64,000 bases of DNA from Streptomyces sp. NBC_01446 (GCF_026340095.1 NZ_JAPEPO010000001.1:7646501-7710500), one strand, 5' to 3'; shown: positions 25,202 to 34,183, counted from the first letter of the stretch. A program made the numbers and translations. The notes: generated from the sequence alone by a model not told the origin.

Positions 25202-25269
25202 AAGTGCCTTGTCGATCGTGCCTGATGTGGTCCTAGAGAAACCCCATCATCGCAGGTCACAAGGCACTT
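25202..25269 (-). promoter_or_regulatory. 5'-UTR hairpin covering the transposase ribosome binding site
   Basis: AAGTGCCTTG (25202-25211) and CAAGGCACTT (25260-25269) are exact inverted copies just upstream of the transposase start at 25196. In the transcript the stem would include the AAGG that serves as ribosome binding site. The same pair is present in copy B (33633-33642 and 33691-33700). It may block translation from transcripts entering from outside, as known for IS10 and IS50. Confidence 0.5.
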
Positions 25270-25581
25270 TCTCGTTTCCCCGAGAGTCATCCACAGACAT
25301 CAAGCCGGTGGATCCGGGCTGAGCGGTCGGGACCCTCGTTTGCCCTGCTGGGCGGGTGCGGCGGATATTCGAGCTCGTGAGGGGTTGCCCCCCCAACACG
25401 CTTTCCAACTGTGGCGGTGGGGAGTTGGGCTGAGTCCGAGGCCGTTCACTTGCGTTCATGGAGGCTGACCGCTTGTTCGTGGGCGGCTCTGGGCCTGTTC
25501 TGAACGCCCCCGAACGGGGCTGAATGAGAAGGAAACTGAGACGAACGTGACCCTTCAGTCTGCTCAGACGTGTCTTCTTGA

Positions 25582-27153
25582 TCAGGAGTTACATCGCTTA
25601 TCCGTACACGCCCTTTTGAGGGAGAAGGCGTAGAGCTTGTTGTTGGGGACAAAGGGAGAGTAGTAGCCCGAGCCCCAGTAGACCGAACCGTTCACGATGG
25701 CAGCGCCGCCGACTACCGACCCGCCACTGTCGAAGCTCCACTTGATGGTGCCGGTGGCGCCGTCCAGGGCGTACATGTCGCCGGACACAGAGCCGGCGTA
25801 GACCACGCCGTTGGCGCTGGAGACGAAACCGTAGTCGAAGGTGTCCTTGGGGTCCGCGGTCTGCCAGAGGATCTTCCCGGTGGCCGCGTCGAGCGCCGCG
25901 AAGAATCCGCTCGTGATGGTCGACTTCTTGCCGGTGACCGAGGTGATGGTGGTGGGCTTACGGTCGAGGTTGGTGATCTGCGCGTAGACGCGCTTGCCGT
26001 CCGTCGCGGTGCCCCACTGCATGCCGCCGATGATGCTGCCCGGACCGACCTGCGTCTGCCACACGACCTTGCCCGTGGCAGGCTCCAGCGCCCAGTACAC
26101 GCCGCTCTTCTGCCCCGCCCCGAGCAGTCGGGTGCGCTTGCCGTGGACAACGGCGGTGTAGAGGTTCGGTCCCGCGCCGAAGTCGTAGTCCGGTCCCTCC
26201 GGGTGAGGGATCGTCCAGGAATCGGCACTCAAGGTGTGGCGAGACCAGACGACCTTGCCGGTCTTCAGGTCCAGACCCAGGATCGAGTCCACGTGGTTGG
26301 CCGGCGACGGCGTGGTGCAGCCGGTCTGGTCCGGCCTTGTGCAGACACCGTCCGGCACGGAGTAGTTGTTGCCCGTGGTCACGTACAGCAGCCCGGTCTG
26401 GTGGTCCACCACCGCGGTGCTGGACCACACCGCACCACCGGTGTATCCGGGTGGCACCGTGTGTGTCTTCCAGAGCACTTTTCCGGTGGCCACGCTCAGG
26501 GCGACGACGCTGCCGCGGAATGTGTACTGCCCGTCCGTGAGCTCGGAGTTGGAGGACACGCCCACATACGCGATGCCGCGTTCCTCGTCGATCACCGGAG
26601 AACTGGTGATGAGCGCGTTCGGGTGGTCGTCGACCTTGGTGCGCCACAGCGGTGCGCCGGTCGCGGAGTTGGCGGCCATCACGTTTGCGCCGTCGGCGCT
26701 GGGGGAGGTCAGCACGCCTTCCCCGAACACCAATTTGCCGCGCGTGTACGCGGGGCTGGTGCGCGAGATGTCCCCGGCGACGCGGCTGTACATGCTGATC
26801 GGGTTCGACCACAGTGCCTTTCCTGTGGTGGTGCTTACCGCCGACAGCTTCCCGCCCCAGTCCGGCACGTACGCCACCCCGCGGACCACGGTCGGCGTCG
26901 CCGAGATGTTGCCCGCCGCGGTGTAAGTCCAACGCGGCTTCAAGTTCCTCACATTCTTGCTGTTCAGGATGTGCTCAGCGGCGGCGTCTCGGGTGTTGTG
27001 AGCGTTCTGGCCCGCTGATGTCCAGTCGGTGAGCGGCACCGGGGCCGTCGCCTCGGCCATTCCGGCATAAGCCGAGGTATTCGCCACCGCGGCGAGCGAC
27101 ATGCCCGCGACTACAGTCCACAGCTTCCTCAACCTTCTTGGCAATGCTGTCAA
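25582..27153 (-). CDS. Secreted PQQ-type beta-propeller protein (polyvinyl-alcohol-dehydrogenase-like)
   Basis: 523 residues. A signal peptide is visible (LRKLWTVVAGMSLAAVANTS, cleavage after AYA). The mature part is an eight-bladed PQQ-type propeller with repeated ATGKVLWKT, ATGKVVWQT, ATGKILWQT and ATGTIKWSF blade ends. The start at 27153 is a TTG that overlaps the stop of an upstream YVTN-repeat remnant (TTGA); a later ATG (residue 18) would destroy the signal peptide. It resembles polyvinyl-alcohol dehydrogenases but lacks the haem-binding CxxCH domain, so electron transfer would need a partner. It may equally be a non-enzymatic extracellular protein. Confidence 0.8.
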   Translation of the reverse strand: MTALPRRLRKLWTVVAGMSLAAVANTSAYAGMAEATAPVPLTDWTSAGQNAHNTRDAAAEHILNSKNVRNLKPRWTYTAAGNISATPTVVRGVAYVPDWGGKLSAVSTTTGKALWSNPISMYSRVAGDISRTSPAYTRGKLVFGEGVLTSPSADGANVMAANSATGAPLWRTKVDDHPNALITSSPVIDEERGIAYVGVSSNSELTDGQYTFRGSVVALSVATGKVLWKTHTVPPGYTGGAVWSSTAVVDHQTGLLYVTTGNNYSVPDGVCTRPDQTGCTTPSPANHVDSILGLDLKTGKVVWSRHTLSADSWTIPHPEGPDYDFGAGPNLYTAVVHGKRTRLLGAGQKSGVYWALEPATGKVVWQTQVGPGSIIGGMQWGTATDGKRVYAQITNLDRKPTTITSVTGKKSTITSGFFAALDAATGKILWQTADPKDTFDYGFVSSANGVVYAGSVSGDMYALDGATGTIKWSFDSGGSVVGGAAIVNGSVYWGSGYYSPFVPNNKLYAFSLKRACTDKRCNS

Positions 27154-27278
27154 CTCTCGTTCTCCTTATTGGTGACGTAGATGCGGGAACCGTCCGGGGA
27201 TACCGCTACATAAGGCGGCGTGTCACCCACCGTGACGGTGGCAGTGACCGCGTTGGCGCTTGTGCCGACCCCGGACAC
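27150..27278 (-). pseudogene. C-terminal stump of a YVTN beta-propeller protein
   Basis: 42 codons (27278 to the stop at 27150-27152) end with VTVGDTPPYVAVSPDGSRIY and VTNKENES. This is one blade of the YVTN beta-propeller repeat; such proteins normally have many. Everything upstream is missing. The stop overlaps the TTG start of the PQQ-type protein, so the two were once an operon of secreted propellers. Confidence 0.65.
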
Positions 27279-28100
27279 CTCTTATCGAACTTGGCGGTCA
27301 ATGCACTGTCATCGCTGCCAGGGGGTCCTGTACACGCCGCTGATCGCCATGCCCGAAGCTAGAAGCCAAGATCGTCGCCGGGCGCGCCGCAGGCCCCGGG
27401 GCGGCTGTATGGACGACGTGAATTGGCGCTGGTTGTTCAACCAGTCGACCCATTCGCCTGGACAGCGGTCCCAGCTGGGACGCCCTGAACTCGGGCGTCA
27501 TGTACATGCTCCTCTCAGTCCGAATCCAAAGGGAGCCTGACGCATTTGTGATCAAGCGACCGGCAAGCACAATGGGACACGCCGCTTCATCATTGGATCG
27601 GCTCAACAGGTAAATAGCCTGGATGGAAAACGCCTCAGCCACTTGTCCCGTGTGTATGAGCTGTCCCCTCGAAAGGTGGGGCGGGGGAAGGTCTGAGCCT
27701 CGGCCTGGGCTACCCACCGCAGGACGGGATCCGGCTCGTGTACGACGGCAAGGCCGTCCACCTGTCCACGGCCGATCGCCCGGACACCACGATCGCCCAG
27801 GCCAGCACCGGCGAACCCGGACCAATCCTCATCACGCAATGCCCCTGCGTCGGGGGCGTATCCCATCTGCTTGATCCGCACGCCCGCATCCGCAAGGTCC
27901 CTCAAGATCTCGGAGTAGTACTCGACGTTCGCTTGCTTGAGACGAGCCCGCTCACGCGTTACGCCGTCGATCTGTTCCGTGATGCGGTAGACGTCGTCCG
28001 CCACCATGCGATGCATATTGGCGGCGTAGGCCTCTCCGTTCCGGTGGCCACAGCCCGACACGAGGTCGATGATGACGCGCAGTTCGTCGCTGGACGCGGC
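27279..28100. other. Mixed remnants between propeller gene and transposase fragment
   Basis: No intact gene. On the minus strand about 27700-28085 there is a protein-like segment (LAASSDELRVIIDLVSGCGH, then RMVADDVYRITEQIDGVTRE and LKQANVEYYSEILRDLADAG) with coiled-coil character; its 5' end is cut where the transposase fragment begins and its 3' end is doubtful. I do not recognise the family. The part 27279-27600 shows nothing I can name. Confidence 0.3.
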
Positions 28101-29278
28101 CAGTTGTGTGCGGACGGGCCGGTGAAGACGCCGGTCGACCTCACGCTGACCGCCGAACACCGGCGCGGGCACGGAGCGATGTACGAAGCCTTGAACGGCG
28201 GGAACGTCGATGTACCACGGTTGCGGCAGGTGCTGGCCGGGCTGCCGCAACCCGAGGTTGCCGACGGGCGCCTGGTCCTGGCCGTGGATGTCACCCACTG
28301 GCTGCGGCCGGACGCGCCGACCAGCGCGGACCGCTTGTTCTGTCACGTCTACGGCCGCAGCGGACGCTCCTCGGACCAGTTCGTGCCCGGCTGGCCCTAC
28401 TCGTTCGTCGCCGCGCTGGAGTCGGGCCGGACCTCGTGGTGTCAGATCCTGGAAGCGCTGCGGCTGGGGCCGGCCGACGATGTCGCCGAGGTCACTGCCG
28501 ACCAAGTTCGCCGAGTGGTCACCGACCTCATCGAGATGGGCCGCTGGAAGCCGGATGACCACGACATCCTGGTTGTCTTCGATGCCGGATACGACGCTCC
28601 GCGGATGGCCCATCTCCTGGCCGGACTGCCGGTGGAGGTCCTGGGGCGGATGCGCACGGACCGTGTGATGCGCAAGCCCGTTCCGGTCCCGTGGATCTCT
28701 CCGCCACAGGGAGGACGCCCGCCGAAGCACGGCAAGGAGTTCCGCTTCGCCAAGCCGGATTCCTGGGGAGATCCGGACGCGGAGACCATGCAGGTCACCG
28801 ACCGCTACGGCACCGCCCGCGTGATGGCCTGGGACCGCATTCGCCCGAGACTGACCACGCGCTCGGCATGGATCGACCACACCGGCGAACTCCCGGTGAT
28901 TGAAGGCACGTTAATTCGTCTGGAGGTCGACCGCCTGCCCGGTGGTCACGATCCACTGCCGGTCTGGCTGTGGTCGTCGGCGATCGGCTTGTCGGGTGAG
29001 GACGTCGATCTGCGCTGGCAGGCGTTCCTGCGTAGATTCGATCTGGAGCACACCTTCCGGATGATCAAGCAGACGCTGGGCTGGACCCGCCCGAAGCTCC
29101 GCACGCCCGCCGCGGCGGACCGGTGGACCTGGCTGATCATCGCCGCCCACACCCAACTCCGCCTCGCCCGGCCCCTGGTTGCCGACCTTCGTCGTCCGTG
29201 GGAGAGGCCGGCCGAGCTCGGCCGGCTCACCCCGGCCCGGGTCCGCCGGGGGTTCAGGAACCTCCGCCCGAACCTGCC
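28101..29278 (+). pseudogene. Transposase fragment (NF041680-like), 5' and middle part
   Basis: From QLCADGPVKTPVDLTLTAEH onward the translation matches a Streptomyces transposase family I recall as NF041680: LVLAVDVTHWLRPDAPTSAD, RLFCHVYGRSGRSSDQFVPG, ILVVFDAGYDAPRMAHLLAG, IEGTLIRLEVDRLPGGHDPL and FDLEHTFRMIKQTLGWTRPK. The usual first 40 or so residues are absent, replaced by unrelated sequence. At 29279 the gene is broken by the IS1182-type element, and it continues at 30943. The gene is dead in at least three ways: 5' loss, insertion and a frameshift in the 3' part. Confidence 0.75.
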
Positions 29279-30938
29279 GAGGCTGTCGCACGGATCCTGC
29301 CCGGTGAAGGTCAAGAGGGCTGCTTGGGCGTGTGATTGATGAGCTTGTTGAGGTTGTGCACCGTGCCGAGGAGCTTGATCTCGGCGTCCACCGCCTGGCG
29401 GCCTCGGTAGTTGAGGTGTCGTCCGAAGCGTTGGAAGATCTGGGCGAATCCCGGCTCGACCAGGGCACTGCGTTGACGGTACTGGGCCCGGCCTGTGGGG
29501 GTGGCGAGGCGGGCGGCCATGTCCTGCTGGCCGGCAGGGGCCTGCTGGCGTTTCGCGGGAAAGCCTGCCTGGTCTGCATCGCTGGTGACCGAGACCAGTA
29601 GCGGGAGGTCGGAGAGGGCCTCGAAGGACGCGGCGGAGGCGTATCCGCTGTCGGCGAGCCAGAGTTGGATGTCGCCGGGCAGTCGTGCGGCCTGGTGATT
29701 GTGCTGGGTCTTCTTCACCACCGGAAGGAGGGCCGTCCTGTCCGAGGGATTGTCGTGCGCTTCGATGGCCAGCAGGAATTGACGGCGGGCGCACACGATC
29801 TGGATGTTGTATCCCTGCAGGTAGCCGCCGCGCTTGCCGGGAATCAGACGAGAGTCGGGATCGCTCAGGCAGGCACGGGAGTCCGGGGAGGGGGCCGGTC
29901 GGGGTGTGCGGGCCCGCTCCAGCCAGGCCCGCATCTTCACCAGTCGCTTTCGCTGGCGAACGAGGACGGTCTTGTGCTCCATCGAGACCGGCGGCCGTCC
30001 GTTGGCTCCACGACGTCCTGCCGCCCGGTCCTCTCGGACGCGGAGCTCGTACTTCTTCAGCTTCTCCTGGTGAGCGTCGGTCTCGGCGGCCAGGCGCTTC
30101 TCCGCGCGGGCCACCATCCGCTCGGCGGCTTCGACCTTGATCTGGATCTCGGTGGGTGAGGGCATAGCCCGTTCATGCAGTCTGTCCCTGGCCAGGTGGG
30201 CCCGGGTGAGCCGGTCGCACAGCCGGGACAGGCGAGGCCAGTTGTCGCACGCGTCCTCGCCATCGCCCCGTGCTGCCGGGCCATCGGCCTCGACGCTCAG
30301 CGCGTGGTCGACTACATCCTCCATCAGCGCGTCGATGTCTTTCTCGCACTGGGAGATGGTCACCTCCAGGCGCTGGAGCCGCTGGTTGGCGTCGCGTGAG
30401 GCGTTCGCCTCCATCGGTGAGCCGTCCACGGCCACCGCTGAAAGGTCGACCAGGCCACGTCGGCCGCACAGCGACAACACCTGCACGAACAGCGAGTTCA
30501 AGGCGGCACGGTGACGTCGCACGAACCGCGCGACGGTGGAGTGGTCCACTCGCCGGTTCGCGGTGATGATTCGGCATCCCACGTCGTCCCAGCAGGCCTG
30601 CTCGATACGACGGGAGGAACGCACTCCCTTGCTGTAGCAGTACAGGAGCAACGCGATCAGGCTCGCGGGAGGGTAGGCCACCCCGCCCCGCCCGTCGTCA
30701 CGGTGACTGTTCTCGAACGCCGATAAGTCAAGTAGCCCGACGACGTCGAGCACCTTCCAGCACAGGTGCTCGGGCGGCAGCCACTCCCGCACATCCCCCG
30801 GCATCTCAAGATCACGTTCACGGTCGCACGGCAAGAAGTTCCGCCCCACCAGCCAAGATTCCGACGCTTCCCTGTTCCTCGGAACCGAACAACGAATCGC
30901 TCTTGACCTTCACCGGGCAGGATCCGTGCGACAGCCTC
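29279..30938 (-). mobile_element. IS1182-family insertion sequence (1,660 bp)
   Basis: Perfect 39-bp terminal inverted repeats occupy 29279-29317 and 30900-30938 (ends GAGGCTGTCGCACGGATCCT inward). A 4-bp duplication TGCC flanks it at 29275-29278 and 30939-30942. It carries one transposase gene on the minus strand and interrupts the transposase fragment of 28101-31092. Confidence 0.92.
29311..30849 (-). CDS. IS1182-family transposase
   Basis: 512 residues, ATG 30849. The N-terminal part is typical of IS1182 (WLPPEHLCWKVLDVVGLLDL, YPPASLIALLLYCYSKGVRS and RRVDHSTVARFVRRHRAALN). The first catalytic Asp lies in LSAVAVDGSPMEANASRDAN; a central charged coiled-coil of 130 residues follows; later motifs are YNIQIVCARRQFLLAIEAHD, WLADSGYASAASFEALSDLP and RQRSALVEPGFAQIFQRFGR. 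The gene is uninterrupted and its 3' end overlaps the left terminal repeat. Probably still active. Confidence 0.9.
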   Translation of the reverse strand: MGRNFLPCDRERDLEMPGDVREWLPPEHLCWKVLDVVGLLDLSAFENSHRDDGRGGVAYPPASLIALLLYCYSKGVRSSRRIEQACWDDVGCRIITANRRVDHSTVARFVRRHRAALNSLFVQVLSLCGRRGLVDLSAVAVDGSPMEANASRDANQRLQRLEVTISQCEKDIDALMEDVVDHALSVEADGPAARGDGEDACDNWPRLSRLCDRLTRAHLARDRLHERAMPSPTEIQIKVEAAERMVARAEKRLAAETDAHQEKLKKYELRVREDRAAGRRGANGRPPVSMEHKTVLVRQRKRLVKMRAWLERARTPRPAPSPDSRACLSDPDSRLIPGKRGGYLQGYNIQIVCARRQFLLAIEAHDNPSDRTALLPVVKKTQHNHQAARLPGDIQLWLADSGYASAASFEALSDLPLLVSVTSDADQAGFPAKRQQAPAGQQDMAARLATPTGRAQYRQRSALVEPGFAQIFQRFGRHLNYRGRQAVDAEIKLLGTVHNLNKLINHTPKQPS

Positions 30939-30942
30939 TGCC

Positions 30943-31092
30943 CTGTCCACAGCCCGTGCGCCAAAACCCAACCGGCCCGGCCCCGGCAGGCCGCTCGGCT
31001 CGAAGAACCGGTTCCCCGCCACCCGCTACGACGTCGGCAAGACCACCAGACGGCCCGAGAGCATCACCGAACGCGACCAACTCAGACGCTGA
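30943..31092 (+). pseudogene. Transposase fragment (NF041680-like), 3' part
   Basis: Downstream of the IS1182-type element a frame reads APKPNRPGPGRPLGSKNRFP, ATRYDVGKTTRRPESITERD, and QLRR before TGA at 31090-31092. This is the basic Gly-Pro-Arg-rich tail of the transposase whose main part lies at 28101-29278. Joining the two halves at one TGCC copy leaves them in different frames, so a frameshift had already damaged the gene or occurred later. Confidence 0.7.
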
Positions 31093-31100
31093 ACACGGCT

Positions 31101-31280
31101 TCAGAAGGGAACGACCAGCCCGGCTTCTCGCAATCCAAGCAATGCCCTGCCCATGCACTCGGCGGCCGAGGCCCCGTCGGCCCTCATCCCGCCATACAGG
31201 GGCCCACCAGAGGCTGCGAATGTCCACGCCGGCTGACCGTCACGCATGCGCTCCGCGTCGACCCGGATCATGGCACCTAC
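31101..31280 (-). pseudogene. Small conserved gene split by the IS3 element, 3' half
   Basis: The frame VGAMIRVDAERMRDGQPAWT, then FAASGGPLYGGMRADGAS and ending EAGLVVPF continues exactly from the 5' half at 34251-34346 when the IS3-family element and one copy of its ACC duplication are removed. The rebuilt protein has 91 residues. I believe it belongs to a family of small Streptomyces proteins of unknown function. Separated from its start, this half is not expressed as such. Confidence 0.75.
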
Positions 31281-31326
31281 ACCTGAGGGGCCTCGCGTTT
31301 TCCGGACAGGCTTCTGACCCTTTATT

Positions 31327-32073
31327 TCACGCGACGATTCGCAACTTCTCGTACTCGGCGTGAACTTCGCGCGGAGGGCGGTAACCCACCGCCGAGTGGA
31401 GGCGTTTGTGATTGTACCAGAATTCGATGTAGCGAGTGACGTCCTGCCTGGCGGCCTCGCGGGTCAGATAAGTCACCCTTGATACGCGCTCGTTCTTCAG
31501 GGCGCCGAAGAATGATTCGGCCATGGCGTTGTCGAAACAGATCCCGGTGCGGCCGGAAGATCTACGGAGCGCGAAGCGGTCCAGCGTCCTCCCGAACTCG
31601 GCTGACATGTAGTTACTTCCGCGATCCGAGTGAAATATCGCGCCGGCCGAGAGGTTCCTGTTCCGTGCCGCGTTACGGATCGCCCTGGATATCAGTGGGG
31701 TTTGGTAGTGGTCGTCCATCGCATAACCGATGACTTCCTTCGTACAGCAGTCGATGACCGTTGCGAGGTACAGCCAGCCTTCCCCGGTCGCGATATAGGT
31801 AATGTCACCGACGAGCTTCTCGCCGGGCGCATCCGCGGTGAAGTCGCGGCCGACGAGGTCCGGCACCTGGCCGGCCGCAGCCTGAGTGAGGTTGAACCTC
31901 TTCGGCCGTGGCAGGCAGGGCACCAGGCCCTGTTCGCGCATGAGGCGGCGGACCCACTCCACGCCCGCGGCGACGCCCCAGCGGTGCAGCTGGGCCTGGA
32001 TGCGCCGGTGCCCGTAGGTGCTGTCGGACATGTCGAAGGCTTTCTCGATGAGCAATTTCAGATCTCCGCGCCG
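31327..32073 (-). pseudogene. IS3 orfB (transposase), 3' part, broken by IS1380 copy B
   Basis: 249 codons containing the IS3 integrase core: STYGHRRIQAQLHRWGVAAG, then LVGDITYIATGEGWLYLATV (first Asp), GAIFHSDRGSNYMSAEFGRT (second Asp) and ICFDNAMAESFFGALKNERV (Glu). It ends EYEKLRIVA. Removing copy B and one CTGAG restores the reading RPESATAQRRGDLKLLIEKA across the junction, which proves where the gene was cut. Without its start this part is inactive. Confidence 0.88.
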
Positions 32074-32078
32074 CTGAG

Positions 32079-33749
32079 CCCGGATCCACCGCCTTGATTG
32101 TGGTGTGATCGGTTCGGGGTCGTGCAGGGTGTGTCGGGGCTGAGTTGCGGATTCGGGCGTGGGGTGCCCGCTGGTCTGCCCAGCCTTTCCACTTTTCCGC
32201 AGGTCTCGGGCCCTTTCGGGCGGGTCGGTCAGGGAGTGTCAGAGGGCTGGTGGCGCGTGCACGATGCTGAAGAGCTGAATGAAGTCCGTGCTCCAGGGCC
32301 AGCGTTCGGGCAGGTGCAGGGTGAGGCGGCGGGCCGAGCGGGCCAGGCGGGCGGGCACGTTGATCAGGTGGTCACGGATGGTGGCGGTGGTCGCTCTGGC
32401 ATGGAACGTTCCGGCCAGGGCGCCGGCGGCGCGGGTCAGGTTGTGCGCCAGGGCTGCCAGAGCGAGCCATGCGGCATTGGCCTGGAAATGGCCGGACGGC
32501 GCGTGAGCGAAGGCGCTGTTCTTGACATCCGCGATCACCTGCTCGACGACAGCGTGCCGACGGTGATCGGCTTCGGCGTCCTTCAGGGAGAGCGGGGAGT
32601 CGGTGAACGCGGCGTGGTAGCGCCAGGTGTCGAAGAGCGTGCCCTGCCCGGCGGGAACGGCGCCAGAGTCCAGGCGCTTGACTCGGCGCACGATCAGACG
32701 GGCGGTGACCTGTTGCTTCTTCGGCTTGGAAGTGAAGGCGGTGTAGCCGGTCTCGGCTATCTCGGCGTCGGAGATCCAGCACTGGCCCTCCTCGTCCCAG
32801 ACCGCCTTGGGGTACTTGATCGGCGTCCAGGTGCCCTCGTCGATGCGGGCGATGACGGCCTTGACGGAGGCGTTCATCCGCACGGTGATAGAGAAACGCG
32901 CGTCGAGCGCCCGGCAGGAGTTCACGACGTCGGCGCCGTAGAACGCGGAGTCCGCCCGCATCACCATGAGGCCACTGGCGCCGCAGGCGCGGGCGGTGCG
33001 GATGGTCTCGGCGACGAACGCTGCCGCCCCGCGCGCGGAGTTCGAGGGTCCCTTGCGCAGCCTGGTGGCGGCGATCACCGGGGCGGCCAGGGGTGTGGAG
33101 ACGATGCCGAGCAGCGCGTTCAGGCCCTTGACCTTGCTGTATCCGTAACCGGCGCCCTGCTTGGCGTAGCCGTAGGTGCGGCGGATGGTGTCATCGATGT
33201 CCACGTAGGCGACCTGGTCCGCGCCGGGCAGCAGCGGGGCGTGACGGGCCAGTTCAGGAAGGAACCGGCGGGCCACAGCGTGCAGTTGCTTCACATGCCC
33301 GTGCGTGAAGGAACGCAGAAACGACCCCAGCGTGGACGGGGCCCGCACACCGGAGAACAGGCGGCCCATCGCGCCGTGCCGTAGCCGGTGCATGTCATCG
33401 ATGCTGTCGGCGCCCGCGATCATGCCGCCCACCAGCGACATCACTTTCGCCGTGGGGAAGGCACCGGTGCCGTCCTTCGAGGCCGGCAGACGGATGTACT
33501 CCCCGACCAGTGCGGGCAGACCGCACCGCTCGGCCAACCGCACCACCGGCTCCAGCCCGCCGTACGCGATCAGGTTCGGGTCATCGAACGCGGATGAGAC
33601 CGCCGCTGCGGCATGGGAAGATTGCATCTCGGAAGTGCCTTGCTGATCGTGCCTGATGTGGTCCTAGAGAAACCCCATCATCGCAGGTCACAAGGCACTT
33701 CTTCATTCCCCGAAAAACTGCCCACAGACATCAAGCCGGTGGATCCGGG
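32079..33749 (-). mobile_element. IS1380-family insertion sequence, copy B (1,671 bp)
   Basis: Ends are CCCGGATCCACCGCCTTGAT at 32079 and the inverted CCCGGATCCACCGGCTTGAT at 33749, one mismatch in 20. The duplicated target CTGAG lies at 32074-32078 and 33750-33754. It is inserted in orfB of the IS3 element. Same arrangement as copy A, but the sequences differ throughout, so the two arrived separately rather than by recent local copying. Confidence 0.92.
32239..33627 (-). CDS. IS1380-family transposase, copy B
   Basis: 462 residues, uninterrupted, closely related to the copy A enzyme. It begins MQSSHAAAAVSSAFDDPNLI and keeps VAYVDIDDTIRRTYGYAKQG, LMVMRADSAFYGADVVNSCR and HAVVEQVIADVKNSAFAHAP. 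Amino-acid differences from copy A are scattered along the whole length (for example RLPASKDGTGAF against RLPVSKDGTGAF), with a shorter C-terminus. Probably active in its own right. Confidence 0.92.
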   Translation of the reverse strand: MQSSHAAAAVSSAFDDPNLIAYGGLEPVVRLAERCGLPALVGEYIRLPASKDGTGAFPTAKVMSLVGGMIAGADSIDDMHRLRHGAMGRLFSGVRAPSTLGSFLRSFTHGHVKQLHAVARRFLPELARHAPLLPGADQVAYVDIDDTIRRTYGYAKQGAGYGYSKVKGLNALLGIVSTPLAAPVIAATRLRKGPSNSARGAAAFVAETIRTARACGASGLMVMRADSAFYGADVVNSCRALDARFSITVRMNASVKAVIARIDEGTWTPIKYPKAVWDEEGQCWISDAEIAETGYTAFTSKPKKQQVTARLIVRRVKRLDSGAVPAGQGTLFDTWRYHAAFTDSPLSLKDAEADHRRHAVVEQVIADVKNSAFAHAPSGHFQANAAWLALAALAHNLTRAAGALAGTFHARATTATIRDHLINVPARLARSARRLTLHLPERWPWSTDFIQLFSIVHAPPAL

Positions 33750-33866
33750 CTGAGCTGTCGCGGATTCCGGGCGGGATCGCCAGTCGTAGTAGCCGGATCT
33801 GGAGACGCCGAGTCGGCCGCACATGAACTCGACGCTGTATGCGTACTTCTCGGTGTCGAGTCGCAT
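33750..33866 (-). pseudogene. IS3 orfB, 5' part
   Basis: Starting at ATG 33866 the frame reads MRLDTEKYAYSVEFMCGRLG, then VSRSGYYDWRSRPESATAQ, the start of an IS3-type orfB, up to the IS1380 insertion. In intact relatives this frame is reached from orfA by -1 frameshifting; the run of six A followed by G near 33925-33931 in orfA is the likely slip site. Confidence 0.85.
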
Positions 33867-33892
33867 CTCGTCGATGAACTCGTACTTGCTTG

Positions 33893-34183
33893 CTACCGGG
33901 GATCCTTCGCGAAGTACGCTGCGGCTTTTTTCAGGAAGGTAACTTCCATCTCCAGCTCGCGGTTGCGTCGTTCGAGTTCCTTCAGACGCGCCCGCTCGTT
34001 CACGGTCAGTTCCGCATCGGGGGCCGGTTCCTGCTGCCTCTGGTACTTCTTCACCCAGCCGCGTAGCGTCTCCGAGTTCAGCTCAAGCTCCCGGGCGACT
34101 TCGGAGATCGTCTTGCTTGACCTCAACGCGATCTGGACGGCTTCCTCGCGGAACTCCGGCGAGTACTTACTGGGTGGCGCCAC
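33893..34183 (-). CDS. IS3 orfA (helix-turn-helix protein)
   Basis: 96 residues. The helix-turn-helix reads KYSPEFREEAVQIALRSSKT, followed by ISEVARELELNSETLRGWVK, and a C-terminal leucine-zipper-like coil ERARLKELERRNRELEMEVT ends in LKKAAAYFAKDPR. This is the DNA-binding OrfA of IS3 elements. It is intact, but the element's orfB is broken, so it could at most produce a regulatory or inhibitory protein. Confidence 0.9.
   Translation of the reverse strand: MAPPSKYSPEFREEAVQIALRSSKTISEVARELELNSETLRGWVKKYQRQQEPAPDAELTVNERARLKELERRNRELEMEVTFLKKAAAYFAKDPR

Larger units (their letters stand above)
23646..25318 (-). mobile_element. IS1380-family insertion sequence, copy A (1,673 bp)
   Basis: Terminal inverted repeats are CCCGGATCCACCGGCTTGAT at the left end (23646-23665) and its exact reverse complement at the right end (25299-25318). 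A 5-bp direct repeat CTGAG flanks it (23641-23645 and 25319-25323). The single transposase gene occupies most of it. Copy B at 32079-33749 has the same organisation and is closely similar but not identical. Confidence 0.9.
23625..25339. repeat. Perfect 16-bp palindrome split by the IS1380 element
   Basis: The left half acgagggtcccgaccg (23625-23640) and the right half cggtcgggaccctcgt (25324-25339) are exact reverse complements. With the element and one CTGAG copy removed, they form a 16-bp stem with the loop CTGAG. This is a strong terminator-like hairpin that served as the insertion target. Confidence 0.75.

Noticed and set aside
23685..25322. 545-codon plus-strand frame across IS1380 copy A
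   Set aside because: Antisense of the transposase with no recognisable domain; the same happens in copy B.
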